DNA of 20,186 nt from IMG/VR virus record IMGVR_UViG_3300011253_000047, positions 1-20,186 of that record; one strand, 5' to 3'. The notes below the pieces were generated by a model that made no database searches, was not told the origin of the DNA, and saw only the letters and a program-made list of their open reading frames with translations. This document shows positions 1-7,436 of the stretch, one piece after another. Source of the stretch: a virus. The position numbers and the translations under genes were made by a program. Numbering within the stretch: the stretch's first letter is position 1; every line of letters begins with the position of its first letter.

Positions 1-1
1 A

Positions 2-256
2 GCAGCAGAAAACGGAGCTGAGTTTACACTATCAACTGGATCTTCAAGAGCATTTTTTGTCTTTCCAGGCTTCGGCGGCGGCGAACATCTTTTGCTTCAA
101 ATAAAAAATTCTGGCGGATCATCTTTTTCAGATGTTGGTATTTTAGCTGAAAATGGTAAAAACACTGGAGTCGTTACTGCTCGCGGCGCTGGAGACTCAA
201 TATTTAGAGTTGTAAAATCAGAAACAAGCACAGCTATACAAGTGTTTTTTGATTAA
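2..256 (+). CDS. C-terminal end of an unidentified beta-rich phage protein (5' partial)
   Basis: An open frame enters from the left edge and ends at the TAA at 254-256, giving 84 visible residues. They are rich in Gly, Ser, Ala, Phe and Val with alternating polar and hydrophobic residues (for example FFVFPGFGGGEH and the end TAIQVFFD), which suggests a beta-structured virion or tail-fibre C-terminus. No catalytic motif or membrane segment is visible. The stop codon shares its last A with the ATG of the small terminase gene (TAATG), so this gene probably belongs to the same transcript. In many phages with circularly permuted maps a tail or decoration gene can sit just before the packaging genes, but that role here is inference. 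I do not recognise the family. Confidence 0.7.
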   Translation, partial: AAENGAEFTLSTGSSRAFFVFPGFGGGEHLLLQIKNSGGSSFSDVGILAENGKNTGVVTARGAGDSIFRVVKSETSTAIQVFFD

Positions 257-711
257 TGATTAAACGACAAAAGAAAAGAAAGCTTACTAAGCAGCAGGAA
301 AAGTTTGTTGATCTAATGGCTCGTGGTTATCACGAAGGCCGGGATCCAACAAAGATGACTGTAATGGATGCTTTTAGGCTAGCGGGATATGCACCGGATA
401 ACGGTAACGCCTATCGCTTATACAAAGACCTAAAAGAAATTATTAAAGAGAAACGTGATGATCTTGTTGATGAAAATCAAGTTGCCTCGTTAGCTACCAA
501 GATCATTGAAGACATCATGGTAAACCCAGATGTTAGACCAGAGATTCGCCTAAAGGCGGCACAAGACGTTCTGCACAGAACAGGCCACGATAAACCGAAA
601 GAAGTTAATCTTAACCAAACAGTATCTGACCTTTCTGATGCGGAACTTGATGAACAACTATCTGAGCTGATTGAATCATCCACTAATGTCAAACAACTTA
701 AGCAAGGCTGA
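256..711 (+). CDS. terS: Terminase small subunit (DNA recognition)
   Basis: A 151-residue protein whose start overlaps the previous stop (TAATG) and whose end overlaps the large terminase gene. Residues about 10-60 carry a pattern seen in phage small terminases: a basic start, LTKQQEKFVDLMARGY, then DAFRLAGYAP and NAYRLYKD, i.e. a helix-turn-helix of the Terminase_2 type that would bind the packaging site. Residues 76-110 form a predicted amphipathic helix with the pattern IRLKAAQDVLHRTGHDKP that small terminases often show before the C-terminal region. The C-terminal third is acidic (DLSDAELDEQLSELIE) and may contact the large subunit. Family knowledge: small terminases form rings that recognise concatemeric phage DNA and stimulate the large subunit. 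The neighbouring ATPase makes the call firm even though small subunits are poorly conserved. Confidence 0.85.
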   Translation: MIKRQKKRKLTKQQEKFVDLMARGYHEGRDPTKMTVMDAFRLAGYAPDNGNAYRLYKDLKEIIKEKRDDLVDENQVASLATKIIEDIMVNPDVRPEIRLKAAQDVLHRTGHDKPKEVNLNQTVSDLSDAELDEQLSELIESSTNVKQLKQG

Positions 712-2146
712 AAAAGAGAAACTCCTTAAGTTAATGCAGGAGAGAGAGGAAAGGCGAAAGTTTAACGCTATCGCCCAATGGAGTCCGTATGGCTGGCAGG
801 AAATCCTTGCAAATGCGACAAAAGAGAACAATCAGTGCCTAGCGATGGCGGGCAACCGGGTAGGAAAAACCTATACTGGCGCTAGAATTACAGCGTGCCA
901 CCTAACAGGGAAATACCCTGACTGGTGGACAGGAAAGCGGTTTACCAAGCCAATCAACGCTTGGGCCGCTGGTGCTAGTACGGTTACGACAAGAGACATC
1001 TTACAGAAAGAGCTGTTGGGTGATCCTGTCAACTTAGAACTAAGAGGGTCTGGAGCAATACCTAAAGACTGCATTGTAGATGTCGTCAGAAAGCCTCAGA
1101 TACCAAACGCAGTAGAAAGTATTGTAGTCAAGTTTCACAATGCTTTTGGCGTACACATAGGTGAGTCGGTACTATCTTTTAAGTCCTATGAAATGGGCGA
1201 AGAAAAGTTCATGGGTTCATCATTAGACTGGGTGTGGCTAGACGAGCAACCAGCACAGAATATATATACCCAGTGTCTGACAAGGACGTTGGATAAAAGG
1301 GGTTACGTTATGATGACGTTTACTCCTGAGAGCGGCATGACTCCTGTTATTAATCAGTTCTTGAAAGACAGGAAGAAAGGCCAGTTCTTAATACAAGCAG
1401 GGTGGGACGAAGCGCCGCACCTTGATGAAGATGCAAAAGAGCAGATCCTAGCGCAGTACCTTCCTAACGAAAGGGAGATGCGTACAAAGGGTCAGCCTGT
1501 ATTTGGTAGAGGCATGGTCTTCCCTTACTCGCTTGAGAAGCTGGTAGTGGAGGACTTTGACATACCTGATTCTTGGCTTAGAATATGCGGCATTGACTTT
1601 GGATTTGATCACCCTACAGCGATTGTATGGGGTGCGATTAACCCAGAGAACGGTTGCTTTTATATAGTTGACGAATACAGAGAGTCTCGTCAGACCGCAG
1701 TCGAACACGCCATAGCGATAAGAGCTAGACCGAACCAGCCGCCTATAGCCTGGCCGCATGATGGAAACAGGACTTTTGATGGCGGCGATTCAATGGCACA
1801 GCAGTACAGGCAGGAAGGAGTTAACTTTCTACCAGAACACTTTACAAATCCCCCTGATATATCGCAAACTAAGGGAGATATAAAGATTTCTGCTGGTATT
1901 ACTGCAATGACCAGAGCAATGCAGAAAGGATTATTTAAAGTATTTCAGAGTTGTCACTTTTGGCAGCAGGAATACGGGACTTATCATTTTGGTGATAACG
2001 GTAAGATAGTAGACAAAGAAGACGACTTGATGTCTGCCACACGATACGCATTCCAGAGTCAAAGGTTTGCACAGGCATCTGAGTCAAACAAGAAAAGGCG
2101 ACCTTGGGAAACCGAGGAAACTAACAACTACAACTGGGTCACATAA
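686..2146 (+). CDS. terL: Terminase large subunit (packaging ATPase and nuclease)
   Basis: From the ATG at 686 the protein has 486 residues. The ATPase half shows a Walker A motif GNRVGKT (residues 56-62), a Walker B motif VWLDEQ (183-188, acidic D186 and E187) and a coupling motif TFTPESG (211-217). The nuclease half shows the RNase H-like pattern GIDFGFDHPTA (302-312, D304), VDEYRE (328-333) and DDLMSATRYA (446-455), which supply the metal-binding acids. The length is usual for the family. In the phage head-filling motor it would dock on the portal, translocate DNA by ATP hydrolysis and cut concatemers. The frame is also open from a TTG at 671; neither start has a strong ribosome binding site, and ATG 686 is preferred because of codon type. 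Either start overlaps the small subunit gene, which suggests coupled translation. Confidence 0.95.
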   Translation: MSNNLSKAEKEKLLKLMQEREERRKFNAIAQWSPYGWQEILANATKENNQCLAMAGNRVGKTYTGARITACHLTGKYPDWWTGKRFTKPINAWAAGASTVTTRDILQKELLGDPVNLELRGSGAIPKDCIVDVVRKPQIPNAVESIVVKFHNAFGVHIGESVLSFKSYEMGEEKFMGSSLDWVWLDEQPAQNIYTQCLTRTLDKRGYVMMTFTPESGMTPVINQFLKDRKKGQFLIQAGWDEAPHLDEDAKEQILAQYLPNEREMRTKGQPVFGRGMVFPYSLEKLVVEDFDIPDSWLRICGIDFGFDHPTAIVWGAINPENGCFYIVDEYRESRQTAVEHAIAIRARPNQPPIAWPHDGNRTFDGGDSMAQQYRQEGVNFLPEHFTNPPDISQTKGDIKISAGITAMTRAMQKGLFKVFQSCHFWQQEYGTYHFGDNGKIVDKEDDLMSATRYAFQSQRFAQASESNKKRRPWETEETNNYNWVT

Positions 2147-4089
2147 TGGCAGTTTCCAACAAAGACTTATTAACCGCAATTAACTCATACGAAGACAATG
2201 TATCTGACCACATGGACAGCGATGCAGCGCAAACTCGCGCTGATCTTATTGATTACTATCTTGGTGAGCGATACGGGAATGAACGTGACGGCTACTCGAA
2301 AATCGTTACCAGAGAAGTCTATCAGACTGTTGAGAATATCAAAGCCGATGTTGCCGAGCTTTTCATTGCAGACGATGAAACTGTTAGATTCGAGCCAGAA
2401 GGCCCAGAAGACGTAGAAGGCGCACAACAAGCAACCGACTATGTTCGATATGTGTTCTATCGTCAAAACGATGGCTTTAGCGCAATCTTGGACTCATTAA
2501 TGGACGGCCTTCTTCAGCGTCAAGGTGTTATTAAACGCTGGCGGCATATGGAAGACATGGTAACCAACCATAGCTTTGAAGAGGTCTCAGAAGCTGCATT
2601 TGCTATTTTGATGGCAGATCCAGAAGTAGAAATCACTGAGTTTGAAGAAGCAATTGATGAGTTAACACAATTAAGTGTTTACAGCGGTAAGTTGCTAAGA
2701 ACTAAGACTCAAAGCGAAACAAAAATAGAAGTAATTCCGCCTGAAGAGTTTGCAATAGATCGAAGCGCAGTTAGCGTCGAAGAAGCCAAGTATGTAAGGC
2801 AAAGAAAGTTAGTTTCTAAAAGCGACCTCCTGCAAATGGGATTTGATGCAGATAAGGTTGAAAAAGCAGCGACATCTTCTGGATATAACGAATATGACTC
2901 TCCTGAAAAAATTGCTAGGGATTTTGACGGCGATAACTATTATGATGATGATGACAACAATATTAGTCCTGTTTACGATTTGCACGAAATTTATATGCGG
3001 TATGATCGTGATGAAGACGACTATGACGAGCTTGTTAAAATCTGCAAAGTAGGCAATGTTGTCCTTAATGTAGAAGAAGTAGATGAGATACCTTTTGTTA
3101 TATGGACTCCTATCCGCATTCCACACAGATTGACAGGTCTTTGCCCTGCTGATGCAGCGGCTCCACTACAAAAGGTTAAGAGTACACTTTGGCGTAACCA
3201 GCTAGACAACCAGTACAACCTTAACAATGGTCGTCCTGTTATCGTAGAGGGTCAAGTAGACCTAGACTCAGTAATGAGCAGTAAGCCCGGTGCGCCTTAC
3301 ATCGTCAAGCATCCCAATGCTATCTCATTCCCTCAACAACCTTCATTTGGCCAGCATACTTACAACATGATGGGTATTGCTGATCAGATGTTAGAGCAGA
3401 ATGTAGGCGCTACTGATAACTCTATCAGCCCTGATATTTTGCATGGCAACACAGCGGCGGGCGCAGTTAGCCAGGTTTTATCTAAGCGCCAAGCTAGAGT
3501 TCGTTTGATAGCGAGAGAGTTTGGTGAATTTTTACGCAAAGTCTTTATGGGTATCTACGAGCTAGAGATAGCTTATTCAGATGACAAGTCTATATTCCGG
3601 CTAGACAACAAGTTTGTAGAGGTAGACCCAAGACACTGGCACGCAAGAAAAGACGTTACAGTTCTTGTCGGTTTAGGCAACGGATCTAAGACTGAGCAGT
3701 TATTCCATATGCAACAAACTATGGCCGCACAACAAGCTATGCTTAGCGCTGGCGGCATGGGAGTTACTGTTACACCACAGCAGATTGTACAGTTGCAAGA
3801 AGATATGGTAAGACTGTATGATAAGAGCGCACACGGTAGGTACTTCACAGAGCCACCTGCTGAGTTTACAGGGCAACCTGAACCACAGCCACCATCAGCG
3901 CAAGAACAGGCGTTAATGGCGCAGGTAGAGATAGAGAGAGCCAAGCTTGAGCTAGACAGGCAAGAGCTGGCCCTTAAAGAGCAACAATTCATGCTTAAAG
4001 TGCGAGAGCATGAAGATGAGAACGAATTTAAGTTAGCGGAACTTAACTTGGAGGCACGCAGTGAGAGAGCAGTCAAGATTGGTAACTAG
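2146..4089 (+). CDS. Portal protein (head-tail connector)
   Basis: A 647-residue protein that starts at a TAATG overlap with the large terminase. Size, position and sequence style fit the P22/SU10-like portal group: an acidic N-terminal region with DLIDYYLGERYGNE and VTREVYQTVENIKADV (about residues 28-70), a central region with VKSTLWRNQLDNQYNLNNGR (about 344-363) and DNSISPDILHGNTAAGAVSQ (about 424-443), the last being a stretch typical of portals of this group. Residues 259-272 are an Asp/Asn-rich loop. From about residue 585 onward there is a long Glu/Lys/Gln-rich coiled coil that may correspond to the barrel or C-terminal extension of such portals. Twelve copies would form the ring at one capsid vertex, bind terminase during packaging and later the adaptor at 7760-8392. 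The 3' end overlaps a GTG-started gene. Confidence 0.9.
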   Translation: MAVSNKDLLTAINSYEDNVSDHMDSDAAQTRADLIDYYLGERYGNERDGYSKIVTREVYQTVENIKADVAELFIADDETVRFEPEGPEDVEGAQQATDYVRYVFYRQNDGFSAILDSLMDGLLQRQGVIKRWRHMEDMVTNHSFEEVSEAAFAILMADPEVEITEFEEAIDELTQLSVYSGKLLRTKTQSETKIEVIPPEEFAIDRSAVSVEEAKYVRQRKLVSKSDLLQMGFDADKVEKAATSSGYNEYDSPEKIARDFDGDNYYDDDDNNISPVYDLHEIYMRYDRDEDDYDELVKICKVGNVVLNVEEVDEIPFVIWTPIRIPHRLTGLCPADAAAPLQKVKSTLWRNQLDNQYNLNNGRPVIVEGQVDLDSVMSSKPGAPYIVKHPNAISFPQQPSFGQHTYNMMGIADQMLEQNVGATDNSISPDILHGNTAAGAVSQVLSKRQARVRLIAREFGEFLRKVFMGIYELEIAYSDDKSIFRLDNKFVEVDPRHWHARKDVTVLVGLGNGSKTEQLFHMQQTMAAQQAMLSAGGMGVTVTPQQIVQLQEDMVRLYDKSAHGRYFTEPPAEFTGQPEPQPPSAQEQALMAQVEIERAKLELDRQELALKEQQFMLKVREHEDENEFKLAELNLEARSERAVKIGN

Positions 4090-4348
4090 TCTTGTTAGTG
4101 AGAGCGCAAATAACGACACTAAGTTAAAAGTAGCAAACGCAGCCGCAAGGCTTATTGAGGATGGCGCAGTACAGTTTATTTTTCAGGAGATGGAAGATAA
4201 TCTATACAGGGCTTTTTCTGGAGTGCAAACACCCGAATTAGGTGAAGCTCTTTGGAGAGAGGTTAAGGTAGTTAAGGCTTTAAAAGAGAACTTGGAGTGG
4301 TATGCAAACCAACGAGAAACACTCGGAAAACAAATCCGAGGAAGATAA
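4061..4348 (+). CDS. Small helical protein of unknown function
   Basis: A 95-residue frame starting with GTG at 4061, inside the last codons of the portal gene. The start is supported by a strong GGAGG at 4050-4054 with a six-base gap. The product is predicted to be almost all helical, with LKVANAAARLIEDGAVQFIFQEME and the tail VVKALKENLEWYANQRETLG split across two helices, and has no Cys pair or membrane segment. Small helical proteins of about this size between portal and scaffold genes are common in podophages and are mostly unassigned. A role in capsid or connector assembly is only inferred from position. Confidence 0.75.
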   Translation: MREQSRLVTSLVSESANNDTKLKVANAAARLIEDGAVQFIFQEMEDNLYRAFSGVQTPELGEALWREVKVVKALKENLEWYANQRETLGKQIRGR

Positions 4349-4514
4349 AGAGTATTACATCGTATCTGGTGATTTGGTTAACTGGATGCGAGGAGTGGCG
4401 TTTACTAAGTTGACGTTACAAGAGGTAGATGGGTTTACTGACGAGTTATTTCACACACCAACTCTTCAGCAATACCTAGATTTACAAAAAAACAAACCAA
4501 AAATTATCACTTAA
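4302..4514 (+). CDS. Small acidic/Lys-rich protein of unknown function
   Basis: A 70-residue frame whose ATG at 4302 has GGAG at 4294-4297, four bases away, and which overlaps the preceding gene by 47 bases. The first 20 residues are charged and likely flexible (EKHSENKSEEDKEYY). The rest (VSGDLVNWMRGVAFTKLTLQ, then DELFHTPTLQQYLDLQKNKP) looks like a small folded helical unit. I do not recognise the family. The overlap and the clear ribosome binding site support a real gene; its place between portal and scaffold suggests a head-assembly role, without direct evidence. Confidence 0.65.
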   Translation: MQTNEKHSENKSEEDKEYYIVSGDLVNWMRGVAFTKLTLQEVDGFTDELFHTPTLQQYLDLQKNKPKIIT

Positions 4515-4516
4515 CA

Positions 4517-4541
4517 AAGGATAACGGCAAAGCCGACCCTT
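4517..4541 (+). promoter_or_regulatory. Small hairpin before the scaffold gene
   Basis: The 40-base gap before the scaffold gene holds CGGC (4525-4528), loop AAA, GCCG (4532-4535), and outer arms AAGG (4517-4520) and CCTT (4538-4541). It is short and has no T-run behind it, so it does not look like a terminator. It lies just before the AAAGGA ribosome binding site (4542-4547) of the scaffold gene and could tune translation or protect an mRNA end. This is inference from pairing alone. Confidence 0.3.
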
Positions 4542-4554
4542 AAAGGATATTAAA

Positions 4555-5604
4555 ATGAGCAATACAAATGAGAACAATTCTTCGGAACTCTCTATTAACG
4601 ACCCAATTACAGAAACTGCTGGACTTGAAGCAATATTGGGCATGATCAATCCTAAAGAAGATTTAGGAGAAATTGAGAATGATTCTGTACCTGAAGCTGA
4701 GTTAGAAGAGGAATTTGAAGAAGAATACCTTGAAGACGAAGTGGAAGAAACACTCGATCAAACTGAAGACGATGAGTTGGAAGAGAGTGATGAGCCAGAA
4801 ATGTCTGGTGACATCGAGCTTGACGACAGCGAATACGATTATTTAGTTTCTGCCAAAGAGTTCTTGAATGAGAACGGTCTTGATGATATTGAAAAGATCA
4901 AGAGTGGCATATTGATGCAGGGTGATTATACTCGTAAGACTCAGGCGTTATCTGACGAGCGTAAATCTTTTGAGGCGGAGCGAAACACATCTCTCGAAGA
5001 AACAGCAAGGCTGTTAGAGGTGGCTCAAGCAATGGTATACGGTCAGCGACCAACCCACACAACTCAAGAGCTTTTAGCGTTAAAAGAGTCAGATCCCTAT
5101 GCTTATGAACAAGCTTTAGAGGCAAGGGTTCTTTATGAACAAAAGGAATCTGAAATAAACGGTGTAGCTAGCAAAGTATCAGAGCAATACCAAGCACAAC
5201 AAGCAGAGCAGTTACAGGCTCAATCAGCACAACAGGCAGAATTGTTAATTCAATTAGAGCCTGGTTTCGCAGATCAAAACACTGCGACTCAGAAAGTAAA
5301 TGTGATGACTGAGTATTTCCAGAGCATTGGGGGTAACCCTGAGATGCTTAATACTGTAAATGACGCTATTGTGTTAAAGGTGTTACACGATGCTGCAATG
5401 GCTAGTCAATCGCAAAAACAGGTTGCTGAAAGTAAAGCTCCTAAGAAGAAGACTTCTAAAACTGTTATAAGGAAAGGAACGTCAAAGAGTCGTGCGGAAA
5501 AACAGGCTTCGGCAAAACGCGCTAGAGTCCAAAAAGCTGTACAAGCTGATGGGTCTATTAGCAAAGAATCTGCCGTAGATTTAATTCTCGATTCTTTTAA
5601 ATAG
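4555..5604 (+). CDS. Head scaffolding protein
   Basis: A 349-residue protein directly before the major capsid gene. Residues 36-95 are extremely acidic (runs of Glu and Asp), residues 118-200 hold MQGDYTRKTQALSDERKSFE (121-140), a motif recurrent in phage scaffolds, followed by coiled coil, and residues 200-235 are Gln/Ala-rich. The last 55 residues (about 295-349) are strongly basic (KAPKKKTSKTVIRKG and SAKRARVQK), as in scaffolds that contact the inner capsid surface through a positive tail. Family knowledge: scaffold guides assembly of the procapsid and then leaves. The ATG has AAAGGA eight bases upstream. There is no protease motif, so exit rather than self-cleavage is more likely. Confidence 0.85.
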   Translation: MSNTNENNSSELSINDPITETAGLEAILGMINPKEDLGEIENDSVPEAELEEEFEEEYLEDEVEETLDQTEDDELEESDEPEMSGDIELDDSEYDYLVSAKEFLNENGLDDIEKIKSGILMQGDYTRKTQALSDERKSFEAERNTSLEETARLLEVAQAMVYGQRPTHTTQELLALKESDPYAYEQALEARVLYEQKESEINGVASKVSEQYQAQQAEQLQAQSAQQAELLIQLEPGFADQNTATQKVNVMTEYFQSIGGNPEMLNTVNDAIVLKVLHDAAMASQSQKQVAESKAPKKKTSKTVIRKGTSKSRAEKQASAKRARVQKAVQADGSISKESAVDLILDSFK

Positions 5605-5614
5605 GTAAATTATC

Positions 5615-6634
5615 ATGGCTACAATTACTTCAACATCTGCAAAAGTCTTAGAAGACGCTAATAACGTCCGAGAAGACTTAGGCAACATCATTTTCAACGT
5701 ATCACCTTACCAAACTCCATTCACTTCTGGCATTAAAACTGGTTCTGCTACAGCAGATAACCACGAATGGTTAACTGACTCTTTTGCTGCTTCTGTTGGT
5801 AACAACGAAACTATCGAAGCAGAAGTTGTTAGCTCGGCTGCTGGATCAAGCCGTACTCGATTAGGCAACTTTGTTCAAATTGCAAGCAAAACTGTTTCAG
5901 TAACCAAAAAAGCTGAAATGTTTGATCGTGCTGGCGTACCCGGCAAAGAAATGGCTTACCAGCTAATGAAGTTAGGTAAAGAGCTTCAAATGGACATTGA
6001 GAAGCAAACCTTAGCGGTTTACACAGCAAGTACAACTCGTAACACTAAAGTTGCTCCTACTGCATCTGCTGCTGGTCGTTCTGGTGGTGTTCCTTACTGG
6101 ATTTCTGCGGCAGCAAACCAAGTTGTAGGCGGTTCAGGTGGCGGCGCTCCAAACACTGGTACTGATGGCGCTGGTACTCAGCTTGTTCCTGGTACAGCGG
6201 CAACTTTAACTACTGCTCAATTAAGCGGTCTTATTGATGCAGTATGGAATGAGTCTGGTGACTTTAACAATGTTAAGTTAATGGGTTCTGCCGCTGCTGT
6301 TGCATCTTTACGAGCAACTGCATCTAGCGGCCCAGGCTTAGGCATGGCTACAGATGTAACTACCAATAGCAGCACTGGCGAAATCGTAAACCGAGTTTCT
6401 GTTTACCAGTCTCAGTTTGGCCCTATGGCTGTTATTCCTAACAAGCATATGAAAGCAAACACTCTTTATGTGTTGGATATGTCTTCTTGGGGATTAGCAT
6501 TTGGCGGTGGTAAGAAAATTCACACCACTGACATTGCTACACAAGCATCTGCTGAGCAGAAGTTACTTGAGTGCTACTACACTCTTGAAGCTTACTCTGG
6601 CAATGCTAACGCAGCACATTACTCTGTAGCTTAA
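5615..6634 (+). CDS. Major capsid protein (SU10-like / DUF5309 type)
   Basis: A 339-residue protein just after the scaffold gene. The N-terminal region VREDLGNIIFNVSPYQTPF (about residues 18-36), followed by the NHEWLTDSFAA stretch (about 49-59), matches what I remember of the SU10-type major capsid family (DUF5309, HK97 fold). The C-terminal part with LYVLDMSSWGLAFGGGKKIH and QKLLECYYTLEAYSGNANA is also in keeping with that group. The centre is rich in Gly, Ala and Ser (about residues 150-200) and may form an exposed insertion. It would form the icosahedral shell. A weak TAGGTAA binding site overlaps the scaffold stop. A terminator follows, as expected for a gene that needs a large amount of message. 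Confidence 0.93.
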   Translation: MATITSTSAKVLEDANNVREDLGNIIFNVSPYQTPFTSGIKTGSATADNHEWLTDSFAASVGNNETIEAEVVSSAAGSSRTRLGNFVQIASKTVSVTKKAEMFDRAGVPGKEMAYQLMKLGKELQMDIEKQTLAVYTASTTRNTKVAPTASAAGRSGGVPYWISAAANQVVGGSGGGAPNTGTDGAGTQLVPGTAATLTTAQLSGLIDAVWNESGDFNNVKLMGSAAAVASLRATASSGPGLGMATDVTTNSSTGEIVNRVSVYQSQFGPMAVIPNKHMKANTLYVLDMSSWGLAFGGGKKIHTTDIATQASAEQKLLECYYTLEAYSGNANAAHYSVA

Positions 6635-6651
6635 TAGCAAAGTAAAGGACG

Positions 6652-6671
6652 GGGAGCTTCGGCTCCCTTTT
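6652..6671 (+). terminator. Rho-independent terminator after the capsid gene
   Basis: GGGAGC (6652-6657) pairs with GCTCCC (6662-6667) around a TTCG loop, and TTTT follows (6668-6671). A C(UUCG)G loop makes an unusually stable hairpin. It lies 17 bases after the capsid stop at 6634. Genes on the same strand resume at 6692, so it probably trims or partly stops transcription, leaving the capsid message more abundant than the messages downstream. Confidence 0.88.
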
Positions 6672-6691
6672 CCTGTAACTAGGAAGTTATT

Positions 6692-6802
6692 ATGAAAATG
6701 AAAACACCAAGTCGTCAAACTAAAAAGAAAAGTAAAAGCACTAAAGCTCTTCCCAAGCGTGGAGGACGCGCAGCTACTAACAAAAAGAAAAGGGGATATT
6801 AA
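6692..6802 (+). CDS. Tiny Lys-rich basic protein (36 aa)
   Basis: An ATG at 6692 has AGGAAG at 6681-6686, five bases away, and opens a 36-codon frame (starting MKMKTPSRQTKKK and ending NKKKRGY). About half of the residues are Lys, Arg, Ser or Thr. The stop overlaps the next ATG (TAATG). It is probably unfolded and could bind nucleic acid or a charged surface of the virion, but no domain is visible. The good binding site and tight joining to the next small gene are the main evidence that it is translated. Confidence 0.7.
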   Translation: MKMKTPSRQTKKKSKSTKALPKRGGRAATNKKKRGY

Positions 6803-6969
6803 TGAAAGGTGTTAAGCATTATAAAAGAGATGGAACAGAACACAAAGGCTCAACGCATAAAATGGCTGATGGAACATTGCACAGTAATAAAAGCCATACT
6901 AAAACTAGCGTAAAGTTATTTCATTTTAAAGATTTGTCAGCTAAAGCTAAGAAAAAAACAAGGAAATAA
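6802..6969 (+). CDS. Small basic His/Lys-rich phage protein (55 aa)
   Basis: A 55-residue frame starting at 6802 with AGGGGA at 6791-6796. It begins MKGVKHYKRDGTEHKGSTHK, continues with MADGTLHSNKSHTKTS, and ends in a Lys/Arg tail. The Y-x-x-x-G-x-x-x-K-G-x-x-H-K pattern followed by a short L-H-S/T-x-K-x-H-T segment is one I associate with a small protein found in many aquatic phages, always unassigned. It looks like a small beta-hairpin unit with a basic tail. Function is unknown; the place after the capsid gene hints at a virion or DNA-binding role. Confidence 0.8.
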   Translation: MKGVKHYKRDGTEHKGSTHKMADGTLHSNKSHTKTSVKLFHFKDLSAKAKKKTRK

Positions 6970-6971
6970 AG

Positions 6972-7124
6972 ATGCCGGCTAAAAAAGGTTTATACGCAAA
7001 CATTAATGCTAAACGCAAAAGAATTAAAGCAGGTAGCGGTGAGAAAATGAGAAAACCTGGCACTAAAGGAGCACCGACTGCAAAAGCATTTAAGCAAGCA
7101 AAGAAAACAGCTAAGAAAAAGTAA
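6972..7124 (+). CDS. Small conserved basic phage protein (50 aa)
   Basis: A 50-residue frame with AGGAA at 6961-6965, six bases before the ATG at 6972. The sequence MPAKKGLYANINAKRKRIKA followed by GSGEKMRKPGTKGAPT is a pattern I recognise from many marine and freshwater phage genomes, where it is annotated only as hypothetical. It is about one-third Lys/Arg. The stop overlaps the next ATG (TAATG). It might coat or condense DNA or bind RNA; that is inference from charge and abundance in late regions only. Confidence 0.85.
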   Translation: MPAKKGLYANINAKRKRIKAGSGEKMRKPGTKGAPTAKAFKQAKKTAKKK

Positions 7125-7429
7125 TGGCTAAAGTTAGAATAAAACGTAAGACAGATCCTAGGCTTGCAAGAGCCGGGGTTTCTGGTTACAACAAGCCTAA
7201 AAGAACACCTAATCATCCTACTAAGTCGCACATTGTAGTGGCAAAGTCAGGTGGTCAGATCAAGACAATACGTTTTGGTCAGCAGGGAGCAAAGACTGCT
7301 GGTAAGCCTAAGAAGGGTGAGTCAGAAGCAATGAAGAAGAAACGAGCGTCATTCAAGGCTCGTCACCGTAAGAATATAGCCAGAGGCCCTATGTCAGCGG
7401 CTTACTGGGCTAACAAAGTTAAATGGTAG
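7124..7429 (+). CDS. Basic protein with a KARH...YW C-terminal motif (101 aa)
   Basis: A 101-residue, strongly basic protein starting at a TAATG overlap. The N-terminal half (VRIKRKTDPRLARAGVSGYN) is Lys/Arg-rich, and the C-terminal end has SFKARHRKNIARGPMSAAYW followed by ANKVKW. A Ser-Phe-Lys-Ala-Arg-His core ending in Tyr-Trp recurs in small unassigned proteins of aquatic phages and giant viruses; the similar proteins I remember often replace part of this with Cys residues, none of which occur here. Role unknown. As the third basic protein of the group, it may work with its neighbours, perhaps at the DNA-capsid interface. Confidence 0.83.
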   Translation: MAKVRIKRKTDPRLARAGVSGYNKPKRTPNHPTKSHIVVAKSGGQIKTIRFGQQGAKTAGKPKKGESEAMKKKRASFKARHRKNIARGPMSAAYWANKVKW

Positions 7430-7436
7430 GAGAGAG

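Noticed and set aside
671-685. TTG at 671 as the large terminase start
   Set aside because: ATG at 686 follows 15 bases later; the extra five residues look non-conserved and neither start has a strong binding site, so the choice is not final.
3573-4076. 167-codon minus-strand frame rich in Ser and Cys
   Set aside because: It is the antisense of the Gln/Glu/Leu-rich portal C-terminus, which gives open Ser/Cys frames by codon complement.
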